Below, piece by piece: positions 54,508 to 63,690 of a stretch of 64,000 nucleotides of DNA; position 1 is the first letter of the stretch; every line of letters starts with the position of its first letter. The position numbers were made by a program, and so were the translations under genes. Source of the stretch: JAFAXD01 sp963760435 (lineage in GTDB: Bacteria > Pseudomonadota > Alphaproteobacteria > Rhizobiales > Xanthobacteraceae); assembly GCA_963760435.1 (NCBI GenBank), contig CAVXDE010000023.1:62001-126000 (forward strand), written 5' to 3'. Below the pieces are notes generated by a model, which ran no database searches, was not told the origin of the DNA, and was given only the letters and a program-made list of their open reading frames with translations.

Positions 54508-54960
54508 TCAGAAAAGCTTACGATACTGGATGAATCCTGATCGCTCCGCCAGCCGATCGTAGAGTGCGCGTGCGGTTGTGTTGTCTTCCTTGGTGAGCCA
54601 ATAGACGCGGCTCGCGCCGGCGGTGCGCGCTTCCCGCTCGACCGCTTCGATCAGCGCACGCCCGAGCCCCAGGTTGCGCGCGCTCTCGGCGACGAACAGG
54701 TCTTGCAAATAACAATAGTCCGCGATCGTCCAGCAAGAGCGATGAAACAAATAATGCACGATGCCGGCGAGTGTCCCGTTCACATAAGCGCCGAGCAGAA
54801 ACATCGGCTCACGCGGATCATGCAGCCGCGTCCAGGTATTGGCCGTGACCGCGTCGGAAAGCGCCACGTCGTAGAATGTCTGATAACCCTTCCACAACAC
54901 TTGCCATGCGGCACGCTCGCGCCTGCCGACCGCGCGGATGATGATTTCGGGCTTGCTCAC
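54508..54960 (-). CDS. GNAT-family N-acetyltransferase
   Basis: 150 residues. Motif A is YLQDLFVAESARNLGLGRAL, with the acetyl-CoA pyrophosphate loop RNLGLGRA, followed by IEAVEREARTAGASRVYWLT and the ending NTTARALYDRLAERSGFIQY. The front half is HDPREPMFLLGAYVNGTLAG. Substrate unknown. It sits between recJ (10 bases) and a dienelactone-hydrolase gene on the same strand. Confidence 0.88.
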   Translation of the reverse strand: MSKPEIIIRAVGRRERAAWQVLWKGYQTFYDVALSDAVTANTWTRLHDPREPMFLLGAYVNGTLAGIVHYLFHRSCWTIADYCYLQDLFVAESARNLGLGRALIEAVEREARTAGASRVYWLTKEDNTTARALYDRLAERSGFIQYRKLF

Positions 54961-55008
54961 GAGCGGCTCGTGCTCACCGGGCGAGCATCGTCCAGATGAG
55001 CGTCTTAT

Positions 55009-55722
55009 TCAACCAAAGCATTCCTTGAAGAAGTTCTGCATCGCCTGCCAGGAGCGCTGATCGGCCTTCTTGTTGTAGGATGCGGGACCGGGATTGTTCT
55101 CGGGCAGATTCCAGTTGGTGAAGCTGTGCACAGAATTGCCGTAGGCGACAAACTCCCAGTCAACCTTCGCGTCGCGCATCTCTTTCTCGAACGCCAGCAC
55201 CTCGGGATCCGGCACGACCGGATCGTCGGCGCCGTGCAGCACCAGAAGGCTGCCCTTGATGTTCTTGGCATCGGCCGGGTTGGGCGTATTGAGCGCGCCA
55301 TGGAAACTGACGATCGCGCGCACGTCAGCCCCGTCACGCGCAAGCTCGAGCACCGTGGTGCCGCCGAAACAATAGCCGATCGCCGCGACCTTGCCGGTGT
55401 CGGCCGCGGGCAGCTTCAACATCGTATCCAGCGCCGCGCGGGCGCGCCGGCGCAACAGCGGGCGATCCTTCTGATACTTGCCGGCTTCGGCCGCGCAGGC
55501 GTCCATCGTGGTCGGTCGGATGCCCTTGCCATAAATGTCGGCCACGAAGGCCGTGTAGCCCAGCTCGGCCAGCATCTGCGCGCGTTTCTTGGTGTAATCG
55601 GAAACACCATTCCATTCCGGCACGACCAGCACGGCCGGTTTCTTCCCGGCGTTATCCTGATAGGCGGCAAAGCCCTCACAGGTGGTCGTGCCTTCCTGAT
55701 ACTCGATCGTTTCGGTTCGCAT
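55009..55722 (-). CDS. dienelactone hydrolase family protein
   Basis: 237 residues, alpha/beta hydrolase. The nucleophile elbow is AIGYCFGGTTVLELA with Cys as nucleophile, as in dienelactone hydrolases. The Asp lies in LHGADDPVVPDPEV and the His in YGNSVHSFTNWNLP, so the triad is complete. The N-terminus MRTETIEYQEGTTTCEGFAA is typical. The family hydrolyses dienelactone in chlorocatechol degradation, but most genomic copies have other, unknown ester substrates. No catechol genes are nearby. Confidence 0.88.
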   Translation of the reverse strand: MRTETIEYQEGTTTCEGFAAYQDNAGKKPAVLVVPEWNGVSDYTKKRAQMLAELGYTAFVADIYGKGIRPTTMDACAAEAGKYQKDRPLLRRRARAALDTMLKLPAADTGKVAAIGYCFGGTTVLELARDGADVRAIVSFHGALNTPNPADAKNIKGSLLVLHGADDPVVPDPEVLAFEKEMRDAKVDWEFVAYGNSVHSFTNWNLPENNPGPASYNKKADQRSWQAMQNFFKECFG

Positions 55723-55768
55723 GGGTTTTACCTCCGCGGGTGTTTCTGATTGATCCGAGGAACAACCA

Positions 55769-56764
55769 TCAGCTGGGTTGAAACTTGGCGTGATACCGGT
55801 GCTCAGCGCGAATCCAGCGGACGGTCCCGGTCGCTGAGCGCATCACCACAGTCTCGGTTGTAATGATCTTGCCCTTGAAGCGTACGCCACTAAGCAGCGA
55901 GCCGCTGGTGACACCGGTCGCAGCAAACAAACAGTCGCCGCGCACCATGTCTTCCATGGAATATTTCTTGCGCGCGTCGCGGATACCCATTTTTTTGGCG
56001 CGCTCGCGCTTTTCCTCGGTATCAAGCACGAGGCGCCCTTGCATCTGCCCGCCGATGCAGCGAAGTGCCGCTGCCGCCAGCACGCCTTCGGGTGCACCGC
56101 CAATGCCGAGATAGATATCGATGCCTGTCGCCTCGGGATCGGCCGTGTGAATGACGCCGGCCACATCGCCATCGGTGATCAGGCTGACGGAAGCGCCGGT
56201 CTTGCGCACCGCGCTGATCAGGTCGGCATGGCGGGGGCGATCCAGGATCAGCGCGGTGATGCGCTCCGGTCCGACGCCTTTCTCCTTCGCAAGCGCATGG
56301 ATGTTGTCCTCGGGCGAAGCGTCGAGGTCGACCACGCCGGTGCCGTAGCCCGGTCCAACCGCGATCTTCTCCATGTAGACGTCCGGCGCATTGAGCAATG
56401 TGCCGCCCTCGGCCATGGCCATGGTTGCGATCGAGCCCGGCATGTTCTTGGCGCACAAGGTCGTGCCTTCGAGCGGGTCGACGGCGATGTCCACCTTCGG
56501 ACCATTCTGTTGGCCGACCTCCTCGCCGATGAACAGCATCGGCGCCTCGTCGCGCTCGCCCTCCCCGATCACCACGGTCCCGTCGATCGGCAATTTGTTG
56601 AGCTCGCGCCGCATGGCGTCGACGGCAGCTTGATCAGCCGCCTTCTCGTTGCCGCGCCCGCGTTGCGCCGCTGCTGCGACAGCAGCCCGTTCGGTAACCC
56701 GTACCAGTTCCAAAGTGAGGATGCGTTCCAGCGCCTGGCTCGGCGCAACCGTAATCGTAGCCAT
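55769..56764 (-). CDS. glpX: class II fructose-1,6-bisphosphatase GlpX
   Basis: 331 residues. RVTERAAVAAAAQRGRGNEK, AAVDAMRRELNKLPIDGTVV, IGEGERDEAPMLFIGEEVGQ and DIAVDPLEGTTLCAKNMPGS supply the Mg-binding Asp/Glu motifs of GlpX; IYLGIGGAPEGVLAAAALRC follows. The enzyme dephosphorylates fructose-1,6-bisphosphate in gluconeogenesis, and related forms also act on sedoheptulose bisphosphate. It follows hom on the same strand, a pairing common in alphaproteobacteria. Confidence 0.94.
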   Translation of the reverse strand: MATITVAPSQALERILTLELVRVTERAAVAAAAQRGRGNEKAADQAAVDAMRRELNKLPIDGTVVIGEGERDEAPMLFIGEEVGQQNGPKVDIAVDPLEGTTLCAKNMPGSIATMAMAEGGTLLNAPDVYMEKIAVGPGYGTGVVDLDASPEDNIHALAKEKGVGPERITALILDRPRHADLISAVRKTGASVSLITDGDVAGVIHTADPEATGIDIYLGIGGAPEGVLAAAALRCIGGQMQGRLVLDTEEKRERAKKMGIRDARKKYSMEDMVRGDCLFAATGVTSGSLLSGVRFKGKIITTETVVMRSATGTVRWIRAEHRYHAKFQPS

Positions 56765-56849
56765 GAGAACTCCTTTTCACCAACCGGCACGGATTGTCGC
56801 ATTTTTCGCAGCCGAACGCGCGTCACATTCGGCGGAATGTGTTTGTCAC

Positions 56850-58175
56850 CTAACCCTTTTCGATACGAATGACCTGCGGGTGGCCGACAATAACCCCCGT
56901 GCGCCGGATCGCCTGCAACGCCCGCCGCACCGCATCCTCGGTGGTGGCGTAGGTGATCAGAATGACCGGCGCCGGAGCTTCCGGGCTCTTGGGATCATCG
57001 CCCCCGTGCGGCCGCGGTCCTGGATGCCGTTGCACGATCGATTCCAGCGAGATCTCCTCGCGCGCGAGCGACTTCGAGATCGTCGCAAAAGTCCCGGGAC
57101 GATCGCGCGCCAACAGACGAATGTAATAGCCGCCTTCATGGCGCTGCATCGGCGCCTTGCTGCTCGCAGTGAGTTCGCGCGCGGGCCGGCCGAAGGTCGG
57201 GGTGCGCACGCCGCGCGCTATATCGCCGATGTCGGCCACCACCGCGGAGGCGGTCGCGCCACCACCGGCCCCAGGTCCGACCAGGGTGATGGGGGCGATC
57301 CCATCGGCATCGATCGAGAGCGCGTTGGTCACGCCCATGACCTGTGCGATCTCGCTATCCTTAGGCACCATGGTTGGGTGCACGCGCTGTTCGATACCCG
57401 TCTCAGTGCGGACCGCGACGCCGAGCAGCTTGACCCTGTAACCGAGTTCATCGGCCGCCTCGAGATCCTCCGGAGTGAGCGAGGAAATTCCCTCGACGTA
57501 GATCGCGGCGGGATTGACCTTGGTGCCGAAGGCAAGGCTCGCGGCAATCGCGAGCTTTTGCGCGGTGTCGTACCCTTCGATATCAAAAGTCGGATCGGCC
57601 TCCGCATAGCCCAAGCGCTGCGCGTCCTTCAGACACTCCGCAAATGCGAGCTTCTCCCGCTCCATGCGGGTGAGGATGTAATTGCAGGTGCCGTTGAGAA
57701 TCCCATAGATGCGCGCAAACGAATTGCCCGCCATTCCCTCACGCAACGTCTTCACAATCGGAATGGCCCCACCTACTGCGGCTTCGAAGTTCAGGGCAAC
57801 GCCCTTCTTCTCGGCAAGTTCCGCGAGCTTCACGCCATGGCGCGCCAGCAGGGCCTTGTTGGCAGTGACGACCGATTTGCCGGCGGCAAGCGCGGCGGCG
57901 ACGGCGCTTTTTGCGGGATCATCGGCGCCGCCCATCAACTCGACGAAGACATCGATTTCCGGGTCCGCGGCGAGCCGCTGCGGATCAGCCACCCAGCGGA
58001 TCTTGCGCAGATCAATGCCGCGCTTCTTGGCCTTCGACCGGGCCGTTACCGCGACCACCTCAATCGGCCGACCGGTGCGGGCCAAGAGCGATGCCTGCTC
58101 TTGCACAATCAGCCGTACGACCGCGGCACCGACCGTGCCCAGTCCGGCAACACCCAATCGGAGTGGCGCGCGCAT
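56850..58175 (-). CDS. hom: homoserine dehydrogenase
   Basis: 441 residues. The Rossmann start is PLRLGVAGLGTVGAAVVRLI. The catalytic region has VSVVTANKALLARHG-type sequence (KSVVTANKALLARHGVKLAE), GILNGTCNYILTRMEREKLA and FAECLKDAQRLGYAEADPTF (catalytic Lys/Asp segment DIEGYDTAQKLAIAASLAFG). The last about 90 residues are an ACT domain (YYIRLLARDRPGTFATISKS) for feedback control by threonine. It reduces aspartate semialdehyde to homoserine, feeding threonine and methionine synthesis. 56 bases downstream of the aminotransferase gene. Confidence 0.95.
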   Translation of the reverse strand: MRAPLRLGVAGLGTVGAAVVRLIVQEQASLLARTGRPIEVVAVTARSKAKKRGIDLRKIRWVADPQRLAADPEIDVFVELMGGADDPAKSAVAAALAAGKSVVTANKALLARHGVKLAELAEKKGVALNFEAAVGGAIPIVKTLREGMAGNSFARIYGILNGTCNYILTRMEREKLAFAECLKDAQRLGYAEADPTFDIEGYDTAQKLAIAASLAFGTKVNPAAIYVEGISSLTPEDLEAADELGYRVKLLGVAVRTETGIEQRVHPTMVPKDSEIAQVMGVTNALSIDADGIAPITLVGPGAGGGATASAVVADIGDIARGVRTPTFGRPARELTASSKAPMQRHEGGYYIRLLARDRPGTFATISKSLAREEISLESIVQRHPGPRPHGGDDPKSPEAPAPVILITYATTEDAVRRALQAIRRTGVIVGHPQVIRIEKG

Positions 58176-58231
58176 GGAATCAAATGTGGTTGGGCGTCAG
58201 GAGCGGACGCCGCGCTCGCGCGAAGCGCCGA

Positions 58232-59449
58232 TCACCGACGCTTGGCGAGGGGAACCACGTTGTGCAATTTTTCCGGCCCGGTTTCAAGGAACCGACGCAG
58301 ATTGCGCGCCGCCTGGCGGATGCGCTGCTCGTTCTCGACCAGCGCGAGGCGCACGAAACCTTCGCCATATTCCCCGAACGCGATACCTGGCGAGACCGCC
58401 AGCTCGGCCTTCTCAACCAAGAGTGTCGCGAACTCGACACTGCCCACGCTCTGGAACGGAGCCGGCAGCGGCGCCCAGGCAAACATCGACGCCCGCGGCG
58501 GCGGTATGTCCCAGCCGGCCCGGCCGAAGCTTTCCACCAGCACGTCGCGCCGTCGCCGGTAAGTGTCGCGCATCTCCCGGATGCAGTCTTCCGGTCCGTT
58601 GAGCGCGGCGGTTGCCGCGACCTGGACCGGGGTGAACGCCCCATAATCGAGGTAGGACTTCACGCGCGCGAGGGCGGCGATGATGCGCTCATTGCCGACC
58701 GCAAAACCCATGCGCCAGCCGGGCATCGAGAACGTCTTTGACATCGACGTGAACTCGACCGTCACGTCCATCGCACCCGGCACCTGCAGCATCGACGGCG
58801 GTGGATTATTGTCGAAATAGACCTCCGCGTAAGCGAGATCGGACAGCACAATGATGCTGTGCTTTTTCGCGAACGCGACAAGATCGCGGTAGAAATCGAG
58901 GCTCGCCACGTAGGCCGTCGGGTTTGACGGATAGCAGACCACCACCGCGATCGGCTTGGGGATCGAGTGCAGCACCGCGCGCTCGAGCGCCGTGAAGAAC
59001 TGCGGCGTTGGCTCCGACGGCACCGAGCGGATCACGCCACCGGCCATCAGGAAGCCGAAGGCATGGATCGGGTAGCTCGGATTGGGCGCCAGAATGACGT
59101 CGCCAGGCGCCGTGATCGCCTGCGCCACGTTGGCGAAGCCCTCTTTGGAGCCGAGCGTCGCCACGATCTGCGTCTCGGGATTGAGCTTTACGCCGAACCG
59201 GCGCGCATAGTAGCCCGCCTGGGCGCGTCGCAGGCCGGGAATTCCCTTCGAAGCCGAGTAGCGATCGGTGCGTGGCCTACCGATCGTCTCCTTCAGCTTT
59301 TCGAGCACATGCGCCGGGGCAGGAAGATCCGGATTACCCATGCCGAGGTCGACGATGTCGGCGCCCTGGTTGCGGGCCGCAGCCTTGGCGCGGTTCACCG
59401 TCTCAAATACGTAAGGGGGCAAACGTTGGATACGGTAAAACTCATCCAT
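58232..59449 (-). CDS. class I/II PLP-dependent aminotransferase (AlaC / LL-DAP aminotransferase-like)
   Basis: 405 residues from the ATG at 59449 (MDEFYRIQRLPPYVFETVNR). IVDLGMGNPDLPAPAHVLEK, YSASKGIPGLRRAQAGYY and AVVCYPSNPTAYVASLDFYR are the conserved fold-I motifs. The PLP Lys lies in EFTSMSKTFSMPGWRMGFAV, preceded by VLSDLAYAEVYFDN. This branch includes glutamate-pyruvate aminotransferases (AlaC) and LL-diaminopimelate-type enzymes; in alphaproteobacteria it usually precedes hom. An upstream in-frame start at 59476 is less likely. Confidence 0.9.
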   Translation of the reverse strand: MDEFYRIQRLPPYVFETVNRAKAAARNQGADIVDLGMGNPDLPAPAHVLEKLKETIGRPRTDRYSASKGIPGLRRAQAGYYARRFGVKLNPETQIVATLGSKEGFANVAQAITAPGDVILAPNPSYPIHAFGFLMAGGVIRSVPSEPTPQFFTALERAVLHSIPKPIAVVVCYPSNPTAYVASLDFYRDLVAFAKKHSIIVLSDLAYAEVYFDNNPPPSMLQVPGAMDVTVEFTSMSKTFSMPGWRMGFAVGNERIIAALARVKSYLDYGAFTPVQVAATAALNGPEDCIREMRDTYRRRRDVLVESFGRAGWDIPPPRASMFAWAPLPAPFQSVGSVEFATLLVEKAELAVSPGIAFGEYGEGFVRLALVENEQRIRQAARNLRRFLETGPEKLHNVVPLAKRR

Positions 59450-59571
59450 CGACGGCTCCTCGCGCCGGAACAGCAATTCAAGGCCCTAAGGCATATCGCA
59501 GATATGGCCCGGGGGGCGGCTTGTAGCATGCGTGTGGTTAATACAAGAAGCGGCGAACCGCGTCCCCTCCA

Positions 59572-60028
59572 TCACTGTGGATCGGCATTCCGGCTGTCGT
59601 TCGACGCTGTGGTCGGCGCGACCTGCTTGGCGGCGGTCTGCTGCTTCTTCTCGGTCGACTTCTTGTCCGTGGACTTCTTTTCCGCCACCTTCTTCTGGGC
59701 GTCCGGTTTCGCGGGCGCGCCGATCTGCTTATCACGCGCTGCAACAAGCTCGGCTTCGGCCTTCTTTTGCTGCTCGTCCGTCAGGACGGGCACCGGTCGT
59801 GCTGCCGGCATGTCATGGACCGCGGGGAAGGCAGGCGGAGTAGCAGAATTCACGCGGCGTATCCGCTGTCTCGCCGCCGAGCAGCGTGGGCATTCCGGAA
59901 AATTGCGATGCGGAACAGGCAGGGAGCAGCGCAGCAATCATGACCACCGCGATTGCGCGCGGAAGTCTTGCATGATTGTTGCACAGCAAAAACCACTGAG
60001 CCGGCTTGATCGGCCCCCCGATCCCCAT
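59572..60028 (-). pseudogene. small lipoprotein, one frameshift
   Basis: The N-terminal frame (60028) has RAIAVVMIAALLPACSASQF, a signal with lipobox LPAC, and TLLGGETADTPRE, then meets an early stop. A shift of one base at about 59855 (GAATTC for GAATC) restores SATPPAFPAVHDMPAARPVP, VLTDEQQKKAEAELVAARDK and a Lys-rich tail with repeated KKSTDKK/KKSTEKK to 59572. The joined protein of about 150 residues resembles lipoproteins found upstream of phaC in Bradyrhizobium relatives. Probably outer-membrane anchored; function unknown. The shift may be a reading error. Confidence 0.55.
59979..59989. promoter_or_regulatory. TTGC-N3-GCAA palindrome upstream of phaC
   Basis: TTGCACAGCAA, 105 bases before the phaC ATG and within the 5' end of the divergent lipoprotein gene. 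The form resembles sites of PhaR-type PHA regulators. Assignment is inference from shape and position. Confidence 0.3.
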
Positions 60029-60094
60029 ATGTCCCCACGAGTTGATATCCGTTATTCGGCTATCCGGGTAATATGTCTAAAGCAAGGTGCCGCA

Positions 60095-61975
60095 ATGGAT
60101 GCTTCAACTCAGCCTCAAGCACAGCCGACCGGCACACCGGCGCCCGAGCCAAAGCCGGTCCCCCCTGCCCCAGAACCCGCTGCGGCAAGACAGGCCAGCG
60201 CCGATATCGAGAACTTCGCCAAGAACATCGCCCGCATGGTCGAGGAAGGCGGCAAGGCTCTCGCCGCCTATTTGAAGCCACGCGAAGAGGGCCGGATCAA
60301 GGACCAGCGCGCTGACGAAATCACCGATATGGTGAAGACGCTCGGCCATGTGATGGAATACTGGATGTCGGACCCGCAGCGCGCGTTCGATGTGCAGTCG
60401 CGGCTTGCCAAGTCCTACCTCGATCTATGGGCTTCGACGGTCAAACGCATGGCCGGCGAACCAACGGCTCCGGTGGCAAAGCCCGATCCGCGCGACAAGC
60501 GCTTCGCTGACCCCGAGTGGTCCACGAACCAGTTCTTTGACTTTCTCAAGCAGGTGTACCTGCTTTCCACCGACTGGGCCAACAAGCTCGTGACGGACGC
60601 CCAGGGGCTTGATGCTCGCGAGCGTCACAAGGCTGAGTTCTACATCCGCCAGATCGCAAACGCGGTTGCGCCGTCGAATTTCGTCCTGACGAACCCAGAG
60701 CTGCTGCGCGAGACCCTGTCGTCGAACGCGGAAAACCTGGTCCGCGGCATGCAGATGCTCGCCCAGGACATCGAGGCGGGCGGCGGCGACCTGCGTATCC
60801 GGCAGTCGGATTCCTCGCGTTTCGAGGTCGGCCGCAACCTCGCGCTCACGCCCGGCAAAGTGGTTTATCAGAACGAGCTGATGCAGCTTATTCAATACAC
60901 GCCGAACACCGAGAAGGTGCTCAAGGTTCCGCTACTCATCGTTCCGCCTTGGATCAACAAGTTCTATATCCTCGATCTGTCGCCGGACAAATCGTTCATC
61001 AAATGGTGCGTCGACCAGGGCGTGACGGTCTTCTGCATCTCCTGGGTCAATCCCGATACGCGGCTCGCCGAACGCGGATTTGCCGATTACATGCGCGAAG
61101 GGCCGTTGCGCGCCTTTGACATTGTCGAGGAGATCACTGGCGAACCGAGTGCTCACACCATCGGCTACTGCGTGGGCGGCACGCTGCTCGCAATCACCCT
61201 CGCCTACCTGGCCGCCAAAGGGCGGCAGGATCGCGTGAAATCGATGACCCTCTTCACCGCGCAGGTCGATTTCACGTATGCAGGCGATCTCAAAGTGTTC
61301 GCCGCCGACGAGGCGCAGATCGCCATGTTGGAGCGGCAGATGGAGGAGCGCGGCTATCTCGAGGGGAAGAAGATGGCCAATGCCTTCAACTTGCTGCGCT
61401 CCAACGACCTGATCTGGCCCTATGTAATCAACAACTACCTCAAAGGCCGCGAGCCGATGCCATTTGATCTCCTGTATTGGAACTCGGACGCGACCCGTAT
61501 GCCGAAGGCCAACCACTCCTTCTATCTGCGCCGCTGCTATCTCGAGAACACCCTGGCCAAGGGCGAGATGGAGCTCGCGGGTGAGCACATCGATCTCAAA
61601 CGCATCACCGTGCCGACCTACAATCTGGCGAGCCGGGAAGACCACATCGCGCCGGCGCGTTCCGCTTATTTCGGATCGTCATTTCTCGGCGGGCCGGTGC
61701 GCTTCGTACTTGCCGGCTCCGGGCACATCGCCGGCGTCGTGAACCCGCCCTACAAGCAAAAATACCAGCATTGGACCGGCGGACCGCCGCAAGGCGATGA
61801 TCTGGAGAAATGGCTCACCAGCGCCGAGGAGCATCCGGGCTCCTGGTGGCCGGACTGGATTACCTGGATCAAAGCGCAGGACGCTGAGGAAACCGAAGCC
61901 CGCGCGCCGGGTGGTGGAAAATTTGAGCCGATTGAGGATGCGCCGGGCAGCTATGTTAAAGTGCGAGGCGATTGA
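60095..61975 (+). CDS. phaC: class I poly(3-hydroxyalkanoate) synthase
   Basis: 626 residues from the ATG at 60095; the much longer open frame upstream is the antisense of the aminotransferase. A Pro/Ala-rich N-terminus precedes the PhaC N-domain (MVKTLGHVMEYWMSDPQRAF). The catalytic domain has VPLLIVPPWINKFYILDLSP, the lipase-like box GYCVGG with Cys359, SREDHIAP with Asp516 and AGSGHIAGVVN with His544, a complete triad. The C-terminus includes WPDWITWI. It polymerises hydroxyacyl-CoA into storage granules. Size fits class I enzymes, which need no PhaE/R partner. Confidence 0.95.
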   Translation: MDASTQPQAQPTGTPAPEPKPVPPAPEPAAARQASADIENFAKNIARMVEEGGKALAAYLKPREEGRIKDQRADEITDMVKTLGHVMEYWMSDPQRAFDVQSRLAKSYLDLWASTVKRMAGEPTAPVAKPDPRDKRFADPEWSTNQFFDFLKQVYLLSTDWANKLVTDAQGLDARERHKAEFYIRQIANAVAPSNFVLTNPELLRETLSSNAENLVRGMQMLAQDIEAGGGDLRIRQSDSSRFEVGRNLALTPGKVVYQNELMQLIQYTPNTEKVLKVPLLIVPPWINKFYILDLSPDKSFIKWCVDQGVTVFCISWVNPDTRLAERGFADYMREGPLRAFDIVEEITGEPSAHTIGYCVGGTLLAITLAYLAAKGRQDRVKSMTLFTAQVDFTYAGDLKVFAADEAQIAMLERQMEERGYLEGKKMANAFNLLRSNDLIWPYVINNYLKGREPMPFDLLYWNSDATRMPKANHSFYLRRCYLENTLAKGEMELAGEHIDLKRITVPTYNLASREDHIAPARSAYFGSSFLGGPVRFVLAGSGHIAGVVNPPYKQKYQHWTGGPPQGDDLEKWLTSAEEHPGSWWPDWITWIKAQDAEETEARAPGGGKFEPIEDAPGSYVKVRGD

Positions 61976-62033
61976 CCAAGCTTAGTCAGTTCAGCAGTCT
62001 GTCCCTCCAATTTCTGGGGCACGGGAGGATGAT

Positions 62034-62432
62034 ATGTCGAAAGAATTGCTTTGGCTCACGCTGACGGTAGCGCTCACCGGACTTCTGTGGATCCCCTACA
62101 TCATCGACCGCGCCCAGGTACGCGGCTTGTGGGCCTCATTGGACAATCCCAAGCCCGGCGACACGCCGCAATCGGCCTGGGCAACGCGGCTCTATTTCGC
62201 GCATAGCAACGCCGTGGAAAACCTCGTCGTCTTCGCGCCGCTGGTGCTGATCCTGGATTCGCTCAATATCTCGACATGGGCGACCGTCATTGCCTGTGCG
62301 GTGTTCTTCTGGGCACGCCTCGCCCACGCGATCCTCTACTCGCTGGGCGTACCCGTGTTGCGCACGATCGCGTTTGTGGTCGGCTTCCTTTGTCAGGTCG
62401 TCCTGGTGCTGGCGATCTTCCGGGTGCTTTAG
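62034..62432 (+). CDS. MAPEG-family membrane protein
   Basis: 132 residues with four helices: LLWLTLTVALTGLLWIPYII, NAVENLVVFAPLVLILDSLN, WATVIACAVFFWARLAHAIL and IAFVVGFLCQVVLVLAIFRV. The R-x-x-x-A-H-x-N-A-x-E motif of MAPEG proteins is seen in TRLYFAHSNAVENL. Human members make leukotrienes or detoxify with glutathione; bacterial roles are mostly unknown. It lies 58 bases after phaC, with GGGAGGATGAT before the ATG. Confidence 0.88.
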   Translation: MSKELLWLTLTVALTGLLWIPYIIDRAQVRGLWASLDNPKPGDTPQSAWATRLYFAHSNAVENLVVFAPLVLILDSLNISTWATVIACAVFFWARLAHAILYSLGVPVLRTIAFVVGFLCQVVLVLAIFRVL

Positions 62433-62439
62433 CAGGCCC

Positions 62440-63495
62440 TCACGGAAACAGCGCCACCTGCTGCAAGCCGGCGGCTTCCGGATGCCCGAGCATCAAGTTC
62501 ATGTTCTGCACAGCCTGGCCGGACGCGCCCTTCACCAGGTTGTCGAGCGCCGAGCAAACAATCGCCCGCCCGGGAATGCGGTCGGGCACGACTCCGATCA
62601 ATGTCATGTTGGAGCCGCGCACGTGCCGGGTGTGCGGCACCTCGCCGAGCGGCAGTACGTGCACGAACTGCTCCTCGCCATAGAACTTCGTCAGTAAGGC
62701 GTGGAGTTCCTCGGCCACCTGACCGTTGTTGCCGCGCACGTAGATGGTTGAGAGAATTCCGCGGTTCATCGGCACGAGGTGCGGCGTGAAGCTCGCGACA
62801 ACCTCACGTCCCGCCGCCTTGGAGAATTCCTGGTCGAGCTCTGCCATGTGCCGGTGGTGACCAACCCCATAGGCGTTGAACCCCTCCGAGACTTCCGAGA
62901 ACAGCATCGCCTCTTTGGCGGAGCGCCCCGCCCCAGTCATGCCGGACTTGGCATCAATGACGATTTCATCCGGATCAATGGCCCGCGCGCGCAGCAGCGG
63001 GACCAGCGGCAGCTGCGCACAGCTCGTGTAGCAGCCCGGATTGGCGACGAGCCGCGCCGATTTGATCTGATCGCGATAGATCTCGACCAGGCCATAGACC
63101 GCCTCCTTCTGCAGCTCCGGCGCGGCGTGTTCGTGCCCGTACCAGCGCGCGTAGGCCGCCGGCGTCAGGCGGAAATCAGCGGAAAGATCGACCACCTTGG
63201 TACCCGGCGCGCGGCTCAGCAGATCCTTCACGACTTTCTGCGTGGTCGCATGCGGAAGCGCGCAGAACACCAGATCGAATTGCTCCTGCGCCCAGTCGAG
63301 CGCCTCGATCGGTACCAACCGCGGCAGCTTGTACGGCGCGAACTGCGGGAACACGTCGCGCATCTCTTGGCCGGCGCGGCGGTCAGCCGTCAGCGCGGCG
63401 ATCGTCACATTGGGATGGCACAACAACAGGCGCGCACATTCCGAGCCGGTGTAGCCGGAGGCGCCGAGCACTGCGATTTTGGCTTTGTTGGTCAT
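62440..63495 (-). CDS. argC: N-acetyl-gamma-glutamyl-phosphate reductase
   Basis: 351 residues. The NADP motif is KIAVLGASGYTGSECARLLL; LVFCALPHATTQKVVKDLL and VVDLSADFRL follow. The catalytic Cys lies in ARLVANPGCYTSCAQLPLVP; SGMTGAGRSAKEAMLFSEVS and AYGVGHHRHMAELDQEF carry substrate residues. It reduces N-acetylglutamyl phosphate to the semialdehyde in arginine synthesis. The long-chain class 1 type. It is convergent with the MAPEG gene. Confidence 0.95.
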   Translation of the reverse strand: MTNKAKIAVLGASGYTGSECARLLLCHPNVTIAALTADRRAGQEMRDVFPQFAPYKLPRLVPIEALDWAQEQFDLVFCALPHATTQKVVKDLLSRAPGTKVVDLSADFRLTPAAYARWYGHEHAAPELQKEAVYGLVEIYRDQIKSARLVANPGCYTSCAQLPLVPLLRARAIDPDEIVIDAKSGMTGAGRSAKEAMLFSEVSEGFNAYGVGHHRHMAELDQEFSKAAGREVVASFTPHLVPMNRGILSTIYVRGNNGQVAEELHALLTKFYGEEQFVHVLPLGEVPHTRHVRGSNMTLIGVVPDRIPGRAIVCSALDNLVKGASGQAVQNMNLMLGHPEAAGLQQVALFP

Positions 63496-63690
63496 GATCC
63501 AATCTCAGTCGGAACTTGCGACCGGACGATGACGCGGACGAATTTTTTTGAAAGACGCCGCGGAACCTCGTCCGGCGGCATGGGAGCGATCAGGCACGCC
63601 CACATGCCGCGCAAGCGCGGCGGCGACGGGTGCGTGGGGCGATCCTGATCATGGGCGCCGATATACGGGTGGACCACTGGTCCGTCAACG

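Noticed and set aside
55723..56849. Riboswitch upstream of hom or glpX
   Set aside because: The leaders are short (under about 90 bases) with no conserved riboswitch core visible.
58967..60094. Long N-terminal extension of the phaC frame
   Set aside because: It is antisense to the aminotransferase and lipoprotein genes. The PhaC family starts at 60095.
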